A stretch of 64,000 bases of DNA from Celoporthe dispersa (lineage: Eukaryota > Ascomycota > Sordariomycetes > Diaporthales > Cryphonectriaceae): NCBI GenBank assembly GCA_016584495.1, contig WAID01000004.1, positions 1,426,001 through 1,490,000 of the forward strand. Direction: 5' to 3'. The notes under the pieces are model-generated. The model did no database searches. It saw only the letters and a program-made list of their open reading frames with translations, and was not told the DNA's origin. Positions 21,525 through 32,425 of this stretch are shown here, in pieces. The first letter of the stretch is position 1, and each line of letters starts with the position of its first letter. A program made the translations under genes and the position numbers.

Positions 21525-22746
21525 TCAAAATTCGATTCCATCCTTGACGGTACTTGCAGGTGATTTCTCCTTGTGGTCTTCCTCCTCCATTGGAGGCAGT
21601 ACGTAGGGCTGGATGACTAGACCCTTCGTGCTGCTCATGTGGAATGACAGGTCCTCTCGGAAGTGGTTGTTGGAGGCACCGCCGCCTCCTCTCTCATGGA
21701 ACACAGGCAGGCTGTGGACCCTCAGTATGCCTTGGCTTTGGTCCTGAAGTTTTGAGCCGCTTCCTGACGACGGCGGAGCGGCACCGAGCTTTGGAGGCAG
21801 GGGTATCATCTCCAGAACACCATCCGAGAGGAGCTCCATCCATCTCGTCATCCCATTAGTTCGCGGAAACAGTGAGACGGGTAACGTGATGAGAGCCGTC
21901 AACTGCCCAGGATACTGACGCAACAAGGACCTGAGGGCGTGCAGGAATTGTAGGATCTCGGCCGGCTGACACGCACTTGGTGCGTATAGTGTTGGCGTCA
22001 AGAGACTAGGGATGATTACCCTATGGACCGTTGAGGGAGGCGAGACCTGTAGTTTCTGCTGCAAGTCCTTGATGAACAGCTTGAACGCAGACGGTAGTTC
22101 TCTGGCCTCAGAGGCAAGCCTCATGGGGTTGGAAGCCGGAAATGCGAACATTGCGCCCATGATGGATGACGACGCCAGCCTCTTGGTAAGGTCAAAGGCG
22201 TGGCAGAAGACGGCCCTGGTATCATCATCTACGTCTATCTACTAGTCAGAAATCCCATCCATCATGATGTCGCTCGCAGCCGAGGTCTTTGCACGCACCC
22301 TTTGGCCCACTGCTGGGTGCAGTCCTACTAGCAAGGCTCTCATACCTCCAAGCAATCTTCATCTTCTCATCTGTACGGTTCGATGTCTTGCTGGGGGTGG
22401 TATCCTGCCTGGCAGACACGGCTGGTAGCTCGTGTTTCCACACCTCGGGGTACCCAAGAACATGTACTTGATGCCCTTGTACAAGCCCCTCAGCAGCATA
22501 GTATTTGAGCAGAGTCCCCGAAAAGTCTGTCGTTCCATGCTCCTCAATGAGAAGAGACGAGCCAAGTGGCAGGCCAGCGTGGCCAGCAAGAATACTGTCC
22601 AGTGACGCAGTTCCCGTCGAGGTGGTGACCCGCCCGTCAAGTGGCGATGGTCGCAGACCCGGCGCAAGCTGCGCCTCTAGCCGAGGTTGAGCGGCCTGGG
22701 ATGAAGACGATGCAGAGATCACTGCATTCCTCTTTCGAAAAGACAT
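21525..22746 (-). CDS. ELP4: Elongator complex subunit 4 (PAXNEB family)
   Basis: Elp4 forms, with Elp5 and Elp6, the RecA-like hexameric ring of Elongator, needed for mcm5/ncm5 modification of tRNA wobble uridines. Exons on minus are 22746-22299 and 22228-21525; the junction restores frame as PK|DDDTRAVFCHAFDLTKRL, giving 383 residues. Family features are MSFRKRN at the N terminus, the Ser-rich tail then SLDSILAGHAGLPLGSSLLI with a GTTDFSGTLLKYYAAEGL segment, the strand HQVHVLGYPEVW, and, after the intron, SIMGAMFAFPASNPMR, VHRVIIPSLLTPTLY and GILRVHSLPVFHERG. The intron carries a CTGAC branch-like motif about 20 nt before its TAG acceptor. It is divergent from RPB8, with 340 bp between the starts. 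Confidence 0.93.
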
Positions 22747-23086
22747 AGCAAGATGCTTGTATAGCAGGTCTATGCTGAGGGTTGCGGCGGACTTGTGACC
22801 CAGCTTTTGAGATTGAGTTTGTTTGTCCCATGTGAGAATTCCAGAACTTTAGGCGGTCTAGTTTAATTCTGCCGGCACTAAATCACCCACCCGCAGTGAG
22901 CTAAGCTACAGCATACCGCCTGCCTGCCGCGTTCAGAAGCTGCAGGCGATCGCCTCGAAAGTTTTCGACCTCTTGTCAGCAATTTGCGCTTGACGCCAAC
23001 CCCAACGCTCTCAAGACAAACCCCACGCGTTACCTGCCGGTACATCTTCCCGAATCGATTCCTCCCACCGCTCTAGCTGCATCACG
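22747..23086. promoter_or_regulatory. Shared divergent promoter ELP4/RPB8
   Basis: The two ATGs are 340 bp apart on opposite strands, so one intergenic block must drive both genes. The RPB8 side is C-rich leader (about 22990-23086). No TATA-like element or RNA gene was identified. Confidence 0.5.
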
Positions 23087-23596
23087 ATGGCCGAATCTAC
23101 CAACGATGCCGTGCTCTACGAGGAGCCTTTCGTCATCACGGCCAAGGACCACAAGAAGTACGACCGCGCCGCACGCCTCACGGCTATCTCCCACGACAAC
23201 CTCACCAAGCTGGAGCTTGACATCAACACCGAGCTGCTGCCCATCTCCCCTGACGAGAACATCGAGGTCTGCGTGGCATCAACCCTGAGCCTGGATGGCT
23301 CTGTCGACGAAGAGAGGGGGTGGCGCGACGTTGGCAAGGGGGCGTGCAGACACTCGCTGATGGGTACGACTATGTCTGCCACGGCAAGATCTACAAGTTC
23401 GAGGACGGCAAGGCGGCAAAGACTCTGTGCGTTGTATTCTGTGGACCTCTACCCCCAGGTCCTCACGACTAACGGCAGTGTGACGAGCAGGAAAGTCTAC
23501 GCCTCGTTTGGTGGCCTGCTCATGGCGCTGGAAGGCCCTGATGCAAAGCTCACCCCACTGCGTGTGGACAGCGTATACCTCCTGATCAAGACCTAG
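23087..23596 (+). CDS. RPB8: RNA polymerase I/II/III common subunit RPABC3 (RPB8), one frame break
   Basis: Rpb8 is an OB-fold-like subunit shared by all three nuclear RNA polymerases. Exons are 23087-23426 and 23479-23596, giving about 152 residues once the break is read through. Conserved blocks are EEPFVITAKDHKKYDRAARL, LDINTELLPISPDENIEV, VASTLSLDGSVDEERGWRDV, YDYVCHGKIYKFED (shifted frame) and the final KVYASFGGLLMALEGP, KLTPLRVDSVYLLIKT. One G is missing from the G5 run at 23338-23342: after GWRDVGK the annotated frame turns into Arg/Ser noise, while the next frame reads GGVQTLADGYDYVC. The gene is essential in yeast, so sequence error is favoured. Its 3' end faces the NUDIX gene 228 bp away. 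Confidence 0.93.
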   Translation: MAESTNDAVLYEEPFVITAKDHKKYDRAARLTAISHDNLTKLELDINTELLPISPDENIEVCVASTLSLDGSVDEERGWRDVGKGACRHSLMGTTMSATARSTSSRTARRQRLCALYSVDLYPQVLTTNGSVTSRKVYASFGGLLMALEGPDAKLTPLRVDSVYLLIKT

Positions 23597-23824
23597 AGGG
23601 CCTTAGACTAGACAGGTATGGCTCTCACCACGCCGCTTCCAGCGTCGAATGAGACCCAGCAGTGAGTACGGAAGTCGTTGGAGACGAATTGCTTGTAATA
23701 GTCTAATATCCAAGACCAGGGGCCTCACTCTCTCTTCACCCGCCTCCCACACCCGAAACATCCGCCAGGGGAGACTCCCTACCCCCTTCTGGGTGTTTCT
23801 CTATCTGCCCAAGTTGGTGGATTT

Positions 23825-25129
23825 TTATTCGTCCTCTTCGAAAGTCCCAGGGAAAGGCATCTTCCTACGGAGACGTGTTTCGATCTCGTCACAGTCAGGC
23901 TCGTTGTCAGGGGTGAGAACGCCCATGCGGATGAAGAAGTCAAGGATGATGACGGCACAGTTCGGCTTCCACTGGCCCGTCGCGAGTTGCTCTCTGACTT
24001 CATCCACCGTGCAGAGACTGAACGACTCAACTTCCCCGTCGTTCGGGGCCGGGACCACATCGTCAGGTAGCTCCACATCATATACCCATTGGCACTCAGG
24101 GTAGATATACCCGTCATCAATACCAGGTCGTTTTTCGGTCGTGTATATGTACCTGATGGTACCTGCCAGCTTTGCGTGCTCGCGAATTATATACTCAGGC
24201 AGGCTGGCTTCCTCATCGGCCTCGCGAATGACGCACTCCAAGGGTTCTTCACCTGTCGTCAGGCCACCTGCCACCGTGTTGTCGAACATACCAGGCCACG
24301 CGTTCTTGAGCTTGGATCGTTTTGGTACCCAGAGCTTGATCCCGTGGGGTGCCTCCGGACAGCGTACGTACGCGATGAGGTGGATGCCATATCGCATATA
24401 ACCCCAGAGTCCCATCGACGACCGCTCCATGCTGAACAAGAGTTTCCCGCTGCGACCATATACGGGCCACAGCTCATTCCTCCAGTTCCCAAGAATCTCG
24501 AAGGTTCGGTGCATCCGCAGATAATGTGTGGTCGCGGCCACGAGTTCGGTCCGCATTCGTTCCGTCGCTGGCCTGTGGAACATCTTGATCGTCCTGTCAT
24601 ATGGGTTGAAGACGATTTCACCCCTGATGTTTGCTGGCACCTTTTTAATCTCTTCGAAGACGCTGCTCAGCATATAGCCGATCGGGAATGTCCCTTCCTC
24701 ATCCTCCCAGATGACGGTATACAGCTCACTCATCATCTTGGCGTATCTCTCGGGCTCCCTATCAGCCAGCGGAAAGCTGCAACGTACCGTCAGTCCCGTG
24801 CGCGACAGGCCCTCGCAGTATGGTCTGGCGCGTACTATGTGGGTCGAAGGAGAGCTGCAGCTGTCCCCTACGTCACAACAAGCCACGCTTCCGTGACCGA
24901 CCCTTTTGCTTCCGAGGTTGCACGAGAGTGCAGGTGGGCAGAAAGAGGTTGACTCAGGGGCCAACCTGCTACCGGCGCTCGCTGGTGGACAGGATCACGC
25001 AGGCGCGGATGATGTGTTTGATAGCGGCGAGTCTCGGAACGGTTGGGTTCAGGGGATCGATGGAAATGCATGAACTTACCCGTCACAACGATCCAGCAGG
25101 TCCCTGCTTGTGAGGCTGCTCGCCACCAT
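23825..25129 (-). CDS. NUDIX hydrolase with N-terminal DUF4743 domain (Tnr3-like)
   Basis: Proteins of this family share the C-terminal half of yeast Tnr3-type thiamine-pyrophosphokinase fusions and hydrolyse damaged thiamine diphosphate forms or other nucleoside-diphosphate derivatives; the substrate here is inferred from the family only. Exon 1 is 25129-25080 (MVASSLTSRDLLDRCDG). A 303-nt intron follows, then exon 2, 24776-23825. The join reads RCDG|FPLADREPERYAKM, and the product is 333 residues, normal for the family. DUF4743 covers about residues 1-140 (EEIKKVPANIRGEIVFNPYD). The NUDIX box lies at about 195-217: glycine and glutamate in AGGLTTGEEPLECV, then READEEASL. The ORF starting at 24964 inside the intron is not the true N terminus. 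No TPK domain is present. Confidence 0.86.
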
Positions 25130-28100
25130 GGTCCCTCCCGCGTTAGTCATGACTCGTCTCGGTGATGGTGCGATCTATAGGCTCTCCACGCAAAGTACGG
25201 TTGAATATCAAGGCTCTGGTGGATCACGCGGTGTCCGGCTGCGCACTATCAACGTGAGAAAAGGAGGGAGGAGGACGGGAGGAAACTGAGACTACAGAAG
25301 ATTACGGACGGATCGCATGACAGCAGTAAAGCTTCTTTATAGACGGGAGCCAAGACTGGCCGGCATCAAGAGCCTCCTCACCTTTTTTTTAGTTCCGATG
25401 GGATTACGGCTACCCGTTGGCACAAGATGGACCTCCCAGACGGTCCCTGCCCAGCCCCATACGCTGGCTCTTCTTCATCTATCTCTCCAGAGCCCACTTG
25501 TGCGCACCTGCACGTGTCAAATCTCGCAGCGTGGGCCCGGTGCTGAGGGACTAATGCTTTCTAAATCTTGAGGCCTTTCCTAAAGCGCCGGTGGGATCAT
25601 TTGCTTTCTTACTTACGGTACCAGGGGGGGGGGGAGCGCCGATCAGATCTCGGCCAACATTGGACCAACCTCCAGGATGTCTGTCATTCGAGACCCTGTA
25701 TTTATCTCCGCCGTACTACTGTATATCCACTATATGCGGGCATGCTGACTCCCATGTGAACTCTGGGGTTCTACGTGATAACATAGCGCACATGTATAAG
25801 GTATGTACATAGTATATCACTAAGACAAGGGCCCTGCCTGTGCCCACAGGGTTTCGCATGACCTGCGAGAGAAGGGTTGTCTGCTGCAGTGGTCCTCAAA
25901 GGGCCTTTGGTTTCAAGCTTATATCACTGTTCGTCACATGCTTAAATGAGCCAGGCCAGGCCCAGTATACTAGCTTACTACTACGTGTATAGTCACAAAT
26001 TTGCGGATGCACCTATGCTACTGCTCATCATGTACACACTAGCAACGGAGCATCACTGCAAATATTGTTCTAGTCAGCATACATATACCATATGCATGTA
26101 ATACCACGCCTGCTTTCTGCCTCTTCTTTACCTGCCTTGTCCCTCACCCCACCACCCCTATGCCTGCTCGCCCCGGGTACCATCTACCAGTCGTGTCGCT
26201 CAAGGCTACACGAGTGACACACCTCGTACCCGAGATGAAGGTGGGACGCCACGGGTGTCCTCCCGTTGGTCGCCTGGGGCCCCTTCCTCTCCCGTCCTCT
26301 TTGTCATATCTCGACTGCCGCCGCGGGCATGTCGAGGGCTCCTCCAAGCACACGCCCTCCCTGTCTCTGTGTCTGAAAACCACCCTTGGGGCTGGGCGGG
26401 AAAGAAAAAGGCGAGGCGTGTGCTCCCTCGTTTCCGAGCAAGGCGGGCGACCCCGGTTCGGGCTTGCAGGTAGGGCAGAGCCCCCACGTACGGACGGAGA
26501 ACTGATGGTCTGTGGGCCTTGTGCAAGCAGCTGCCGCGGGGCAATACGTGCTCTTCTGCCAAAGGGCCGGCTACGCACACAGTAGTCAGCAGGTGTGCTG
26601 GCGTGCTAAGCCGTGAGAGCTACAATAGTACAGTGGGAAGATGACAGGCTGGGACCAGAGGGGTGCGTGGCCAGGTGACCTCTGCAGGATTTACAAGGGC
26701 AGATTAGTGCTGAGCCGGTGGTCGGCAGGTCTCCAGCGTTACCGAGCAGCCGCAGCGGGTGGGCTCTCGCTTCGGCGGGTTCTGGGTGTCTTTTTGAGAT
26801 AGATGAGCGAACGAGTCCTCGGCACCACACCACTTCCTCTCGTGGGCTCGCTTTTCCATGATATGAGCTCGGAAGGTCATTCACGTGCTCACTACTTTTA
26901 GACCAAAATTCAATATTATTCTCTTTTTGTTGAGCTGGCATTTCTAGTTTTCCCAACAAATTATAATGAGCCTCGACCAGTGAGTGTGGCTCGCTGAGGT
27001 TCGAGCAACACCCTAGCTAGGCCTCCAGCTGTAAATTCTTTGGGAAGGAAAGACTTTGGCTGATAATGAGCAACGACGAGGAAAAGAGCGACATTGAGGA
27101 AGGAGTAGCCACATCATCTTAGGGAGGAGATGTGGGCACTGTCACCGCCTCGCCTGCCCGATACATCCCGCTATGTCGGTACTGAGCAGTGCTGCAGATC
27201 AGACCAATCAGGAAGGTATTGTTCCCTTGAACTGGCTATACAGTAAAGCATGCTTGGATATTTCACTACGAGAGCGTGCCTGATGACACTGAGATGTATG
27301 CTCATACCCCTTGCTCCTGTTTTCCCTTCTTTCTTTCTTTCTTTCTCTCTCTGTTTTTTTTTTTTTTTTTCACTCTACCTCGCCTCTGCTCCTAGATTAA
27401 TGGATGCCCGCGGGCCCGGTCTTCATTTGACGGATCCCCCTTATCAGGCCCAGAGGCGAGCCTCCAGGTATCACTGCGGATGCAATCCCGCAATACATTC
27501 CTCATGCGCCGCTTTAGATGCCACCCCTATCTCTGCGACGCATTCGCATGGGCACCTTGCCAGCCAGAGGCGATACGGCGCTTGCCGAAGCCCTTGGGGG
27601 TGAAGTCCTCCTGCACGGCTCTGCCCTCCTCGAGTTTCTCGCAGTCAAACAGGCTTACTATCAGGCGACAGGATGTCAAGTTCAGGGTGCAGATATGCGA
27701 CGGTGCGTCTGGTCTCAGAGGTCGCGCCGGAAGGGATGCCAGAGGACACCCTGAGGGCTGCTGGAAGTCGGATTTGGTGGAAGGACACGAATGCTCCGCG
27801 GGACGGAGGTGCCATGTCCAGGTCTTCCGCCGGAGCTCTGGGGACAGGTCCGCAAAGCGCGGAAAGCCTGAGGCACAAGACGTGCGGGCAGAACTGGGGG
27901 ACGGAGGAGGTGAGTGACCCCAGCGGTGAACAGCAGGCACCAACCATTGTTTACCCAACAAGCTGTAGATACATACGTCCGAGGTATTTACGGCCCCAGA
28001 GCTGCATGGAAGCCAAGAATCAGAGACTTTGCAGGAAGAAAAGAAAGAAGAAGGAAAATATTGGTCAGCCCAAGAGCATTGTCTTTTGAATATTACAATA

Positions 28101-28373
28101 GCCCTACTGGGAATTCAAGAGAGCAATGTTATGTTCTGCCATGGTAGTGGCTGACCAGGTCGAATTAAAATATATTTGTCTGCATATGGTATGGTGTGGC
28201 GGACCAGGTGTGGCGGTCCGGGACAGGGGTTACTGTAGTGACCCCAACCAAAGGGTCTCGGATTTTGACCCCAAATTCTTCATACACCACCTACTTTTAG
28301 TCAGGACATCTCTCTCCCGACAGGGCTGCTCAACTCACCTCAGCAGGTTTGCCTCTCAACACAGACGATATAC

Positions 28374-28413
<40 letters not shown>

Positions 28414-28466
28414 CCCTCCACTCTCCGCTCACATCTTCCCCACCCACCCACACAAACAACCAAAAC
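25130..28466. other. 3.3-kb region with no confident gene
   Basis: It contains the NUDIX promoter side, a G10-11 run near 25626, a GC-rich block at 26144-26585 that is open in several frames on both strands, a T-rich microsatellite-like tract at 27328-27371 and a second multi-frame-open block at about 27480-28090. None of the translations shows conserved blocks, so small or lineage-specific genes cannot be excluded. The last 100 bp are the OPI10 promoter and leader. Confidence 0.4.
28379..28410. repeat. (CT)16 microsatellite in OPI10 leader/promoter
   Basis: Sixteen perfect CT units end 56 bp before the OPI10 ATG. CT-rich tracts are common in fungal core promoters just upstream of transcription starts. 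Confidence 0.9.
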
Positions 28467-29093
28467 ATGGCCCAGCCCCTCTTCGGCCTCGTCCCGGCCG
28501 GGCTGCCAGTCATCACCCAGCCCACAGAGACGCCCACGCCCACCTCCTTCATCTACTCGATCCCGACCGGCCAGAAGCCCTTCTCCCACGTCGTCATCTT
28601 CCTGCTGCCGGGAATCGTCCTCCCGGAGAACACAGCAGCCGCCATCTACCTCGTGACCCCGCCAAACACGGCACAGGGGCAGACCGCCCCGAACTCGAGG
28701 TTCCTCGGCGGCGTGGGGCCCGGCAAGGAGTCCGCCATCTTCAAGCTCAGCGAGTCGTCATCGTCGTCGGGCCAGATCATCCTGGGGGTCAGCATCGAGG
28801 ACGGCGCCTCCGTGGGGGCCAGGATCGAGGAGCTGAACGCCGCCAAAGCCCCCTCCTCCCCACCGGCGGGCACCCTCGCCCTCGTGCCGGCGGGGCCCGG
28901 AGCTGGCAGGGCCCAGCCGAGCACCCTCGTGCTCGCCCAGAGGATCATCAAGAACGCCTTCAACTTCCTGTCTAGCTTCTCTGGGCAGGCGGGCCAGGTC
29001 GAGGTCGTGCCCCTGCGCGCCTTTGAGGACTGGTGGCGCAAGTTCGAGAGCAAGGTCCGGACGGACCCTGGCTTCCTGGAGCGGGATGATTAA
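28467..29093 (+). CDS. OPI10: Hikeshi/OPI10 family protein (Hsp70 nuclear import carrier)
   Basis: Hikeshi carries Hsp70 into the nucleus during heat stress; the yeast homologue is Opi10. A single exon encodes 208 residues from MAQPLFGLVPAGLPVITQP, matching the FG-repeat-binding N-terminal domain, which here contains FIYSIPTGQKPFSHVVIF, PENTAAAIYLVTPP, RFLGGVGPGKESAIFKL and IILGVSIED. The C-terminal domain has LAQRIIKNAFNFLSSFSGQ and the hallmark ending FEDWWRKFESKVRTDPGFLE. The linker (about 125-150) is Ala/Pro/Gly-rich. No frame break occurs despite high GC. Long overlapping ORFs on both strands are shadows caused by third-position GC. It is followed by an A-rich tract at 29095-29140. Confidence 0.9.
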   Translation: MAQPLFGLVPAGLPVITQPTETPTPTSFIYSIPTGQKPFSHVVIFLLPGIVLPENTAAAIYLVTPPNTAQGQTAPNSRFLGGVGPGKESAIFKLSESSSSSGQIILGVSIEDGASVGARIEELNAAKAPSSPPAGTLALVPAGPGAGRAQPSTLVLAQRIIKNAFNFLSSFSGQAGQVEVVPLRAFEDWWRKFESKVRTDPGFLERDD

Positions 29094-29522
29094 TATAAAA
29101 AAAAGAAAAGAGAAGAAAGAAAAAAGAAAAAAAAAAAGGAAAAATGTTGGGACATTGGTGACTGCATGCATGTCCACCCGGAACACATGTATGCTGACAT
29201 AGCGTCACAACGTCTCTCCCTCTCTCACTCTCTCTTTTTCTCTCTCTCTCCACATCCTCCTCCTGTTGTTCTTTTGTGACGTATACAGCAGGCCCGCGGG
29301 CGGGCGGGCGGGCTAGCTTGGTTGTCCCTCCCTACTCAGGACCATGGGTGGTTTACCAAGTTGAGGGGAGTCGTCAGCCTCATTGACAGGCCGTCTCCAG
29401 GAACGGGGGTTTCCTTCCCCCACCCCCTCTACCCTCAGCGCAGTCAGATATGATCGACATGCCCCGTGACAGCATTGTGCTGTGGAGGCTTATGTGGACA
29501 CTAGCCCCTCGGGTTTCGTGAA

Positions 29523-29563
<41 letters not shown>

Positions 29564-30330
29564 GAGAGAGAGAGAGAATAAGACGTATGCAAAGCTACGC
29601 CTCACATTGGTCTTGCTCCGCGCTAGATAGATAGCAGGGGAAACAGAAGTCCGGCAGCATATCAGCGAAGAAGAGTGATTTGAAACTGTCAGCGTGGGTG
29701 GACATAAGCTGACATATACTCCCCCCCCCTCTCTCCTCTCCCGACATCCTATCAACTTGGGCGGTGAGATGGGGCCAGCTAGAAGCCAAGGTGTTATCTA
29801 TCGCGAGGACCGACCGAGCAGGGCAGGAAAGGCGGCATGTCGTTTATAAAAGGCATATCAAGATAGGACGAGATCACGAGATGATCATGCAGCAGGCCAG
29901 AGAATACCAGCTAGTATATTCTGTACCCAGAAGGCAGGTGTAGGCGCAACAGGGAAGAAGGTAGTAAAACCTATCTGCATTTGATGGCGCTGATCAGACA
30001 AGCCGCATGAAGAGCCCAAAATTCTACCGATACCCCCGTCTCGCATGCTTCTCCAGTGAGTCCAAGACCCCAGAGTCCCTTTGGAAAAAGGTGGGGGAAA
30101 AAATAAATAGAAAAGGGAAACTCCAGAGTGTATCTTCTCAACGTGGTCAGAGACGCAGGCGCAAATCATCGAGACCTCCCTGGATCAGAATATTAATCTC
30201 GTATATTCTCCGCCAGAAAAAGGAAAATAATAATCCCGTAAGTGGTACATTAAAAATCGTATGGTAGTGGTATCTTTAGTCGTTCCTCCAGAGGGATTGA
30301 AGATGAGTCCAGTGCTCTCTCTCTCTCTTA
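29094..30330. other. Convergent intergenic region with microsatellites
   Basis: This 1.24-kb gap separates the OPI10 and YND1 stop codons. It holds an A/G-rich tract (29095-29140), CT-rich sequence near 29215-29247, a C-rich and G-rich run and the compound repeat listed separately. No gene or RNA was recognised. Confidence 0.45.
29527..29577. repeat. Compound (TG)16-(AG)8 microsatellite
   Basis: TG units run from 29527 to 29558 and, after two A bases, AG units run to 29577. The tract lies in the gap between convergent genes. Confidence 0.92.
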
Positions 30331-32425
30331 TCATGCTGTCGCCAGTGGGCTCTTTCTCGTGGGACTACCAGTTCGAGACCGCCTTCCCGCGTTCGACATA
30401 CTTGGTGGAAGCCTCAACGAGTCCCGGCTTTCTGTGCGGACAAACAGGCCCTCCCGGTCAAGCGCAGAGCTGGTATCGAACCGGTCATTCAGCTTGGGAG
30501 TGGCGAGCCCCGAGGTCCTGCCGAATCTCGACTCCTCTGAGCCGTCCGAGTGCTCGTTCTCGTCCGAGTCGACGTCGCCCAGTTCGAACTGGCTTGCTTC
30601 CCCCTCTTCCGCGATGCGTTCGTAGTGAGCTGTTGGTCTGCCGAAGAGCTTCTTCGTGAGGCCGGCCAGCCCCCGTGCTGGTTTTCGTGGACTGCCGGGC
30701 TTCCTGGATCGGCCGGTGAAGCTGTCGATCTTGCTCATCAATCGCATGCGACGCTCCTTTCTCCGGAAGAAGTAGGCTAGAAACGCCAGGACCAAGACGA
30801 GGAACAAAAAGGTCGAGAACTTGCTCGGCTTCGCATGATCGACCAGGTCTTCCAGTGTATCATCCCAATCGTCATCGTCGTCATCCTCCTTCCACTTAGA
30901 CCCCGCGTAGTTGAAGTCGGCCGGGACCTCCAGTGTGTTGCTGCCGAATCCGACAGGGAGGTAGTCGCTGGACCTAGGCGGGATTTGACCTGCGGCATAG
31001 AGGACCATCGGGCCCAATGTCCAGCTGACCTCAATGCCGTCAATCTTGTCCACTGGCTGGAACGGGTCCAGGAAGCCCTTCTCTTTTGCATCTTCCAGCG
31101 CGCCCTTTGATGCGTTCACACTCGGTGTGTGCTCCAGCCCTAGACGCGGAATGCCAATGCCATCATGCATGACGTTGATCAGCCAAGAGGCCTTGAAGCA
31201 GGCTTCCTGTGCCTCCCCTGGCGTTGTCGTTCTTCTTTCTCGAGCCCACCTTGCTGACGATCGCGTCCCAATCTTTCGTGCAGAATTCCTCCACCTTGCC
31301 CTGATATGTCTTCAAGTCGTACGCCATGTCGCCCTTCCCAAAAACACCATGTGTCGTATGCCAATACTCGGAAACTCCGATAAAGTGGTTAACATCGAAG
31401 TCGATGGCGGGAACATGTTGACCGTTCAACAGACAAGGCTCATCCAAACAGGGGGCGTCCTTTCCAAGCAGGGGGATATGTCTGCTTCAAGCAGCTGGTG
31501 AAGTCTCCGGTGCCGAGAAGTGTCAAACCCGTCGGATGGCCAGAGTCCAATGGTTCACCCGACGTCGTGGTACGCAGGCCCTTTGGCAAGCACGGGTCCG
31601 GGATCTCTTTGGCATCAGGATCGTACGTATCGATCAGCTTCTTGACATACGACTCGCGAGCCTGGTTGACGCCAAACCCGAGCCAGGTCGCAGTGAAGAC
31701 TTTGTACTCGGATCGTTGCCCGTCCAAGGTCCGCATGCGCAACAACTTCAGGTCGTTCGCGTGCTTTGCAGCCTCTGTCGCATTTGGGGCGAAGGCGATC
31801 TGTGCCGAGGCGCCGCCCATGTCCAGGAAACCGTATGTGTTGTGCTGTTTTCCATGGTTGTGCTCCTCCGGGTGGTCGAAGCCGCCTAGCAAGTAATTTG
31901 TCGCTATCCAGCCGTACAGTCCCTCTGTCTCGCCCGGAATGATCTGGATGTGCAGGTCGCAGTCGGGCAGAGAGAAGTCGGTGGTGCTCTTGAGGTAGGA
32001 ACAGATCTCGCGCGTCAAGGACGACTGTTGCACCTTGGGGAGCAGTCGCATACCGGCGGTCGCCATCAGAAAGATAGGGGTGTCCTCGATCTGGTCCTTG
32101 GGAATGATGTCGAGGGCATGATCGATGAGACCCTTCAGATGGTCGTCGCCAACGGCCTTTGGGTTCTCACCGAATGTCGACACGCCCGGTTTGGTCTTCT
32201 TGGTCCATTTTTTCTCCGTCACCAACTTCGGCAGGCTATGCAGTTCTTCCTCCGAGGCATGTTTCCTAGCCTTGGCAGGGTCCTTCCATTTGTATATGTG
32301 CAGTCGAGTCCCTGAAGAACCAGCATCGAGAACGACTCCCCACCTCCCTGTATAGATGGAACATCAGCAATCGTTGTCGTCGGAAGAGGGTTGAAATGGA
32401 TGCAATGCGCACATTTCTTGCCCAT
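30331..32425 (-). CDS. YND1: Golgi apyrase YND1 (GDA1/CD39 family), tiny first exon, two frame breaks
   Basis: This nucleoside di- and triphosphatase of the Golgi lumen removes GDP/UDP produced by glycosyltransferases. Exon 1 is 13 nt (32425-32413, MGKK plus T) and joins at 32347 to restore KWRWGVVLDAGSSGTR. ACR1 is DAGSSGTR, ACR2 LMATAGMR, ACR3 GETEGLYGWIATNYLLGG, ACR4 GFLDMGGASAQIAF and ACR5 the VSWTLGPMVLY region. A single transmembrane helix (STFLFLVLVLAFLAYFF) precedes a basic Ser-rich cytosolic tail, the YND1 rather than GDA1 topology. Two frame breaks occur: +1 in G5 at 31471-31475 (after LKQTYP) and about +1 at 31220-31221 in a variable linker (after KKNDNA), beyond which QEACFKASWLINVMHDGIGI continues. 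The product is about 680 residues. GEA and MNN9, also in this window, act in the same organelle. Confidence 0.92.

Noticed and set aside
24777..24964. N-terminal 63 residues of the longest NUDIX ORF
   Set aside because: They are Cys/Ser-rich, unlike DUF4743, and fall within the intron defined by the donor at 25079 and acceptor at 24777.
26144..26585. Region open in several frames on both strands
   Set aside because: All translations are Arg/Pro/Gly/Ser-rich without conserved segments, which is typical of GC-rich non-coding DNA with few stops.
28349..28975. 208-codon ORF overlapping OPI10
   Set aside because: It is a shadow frame of OPI10, starting in the CT repeat, with Arg/Pro/His-rich noise.
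30372..30384. tRNA B-box-like GTTCGAGACC
   Set aside because: It lies inside the YND1 coding sequence with no A box or cloverleaf around it.
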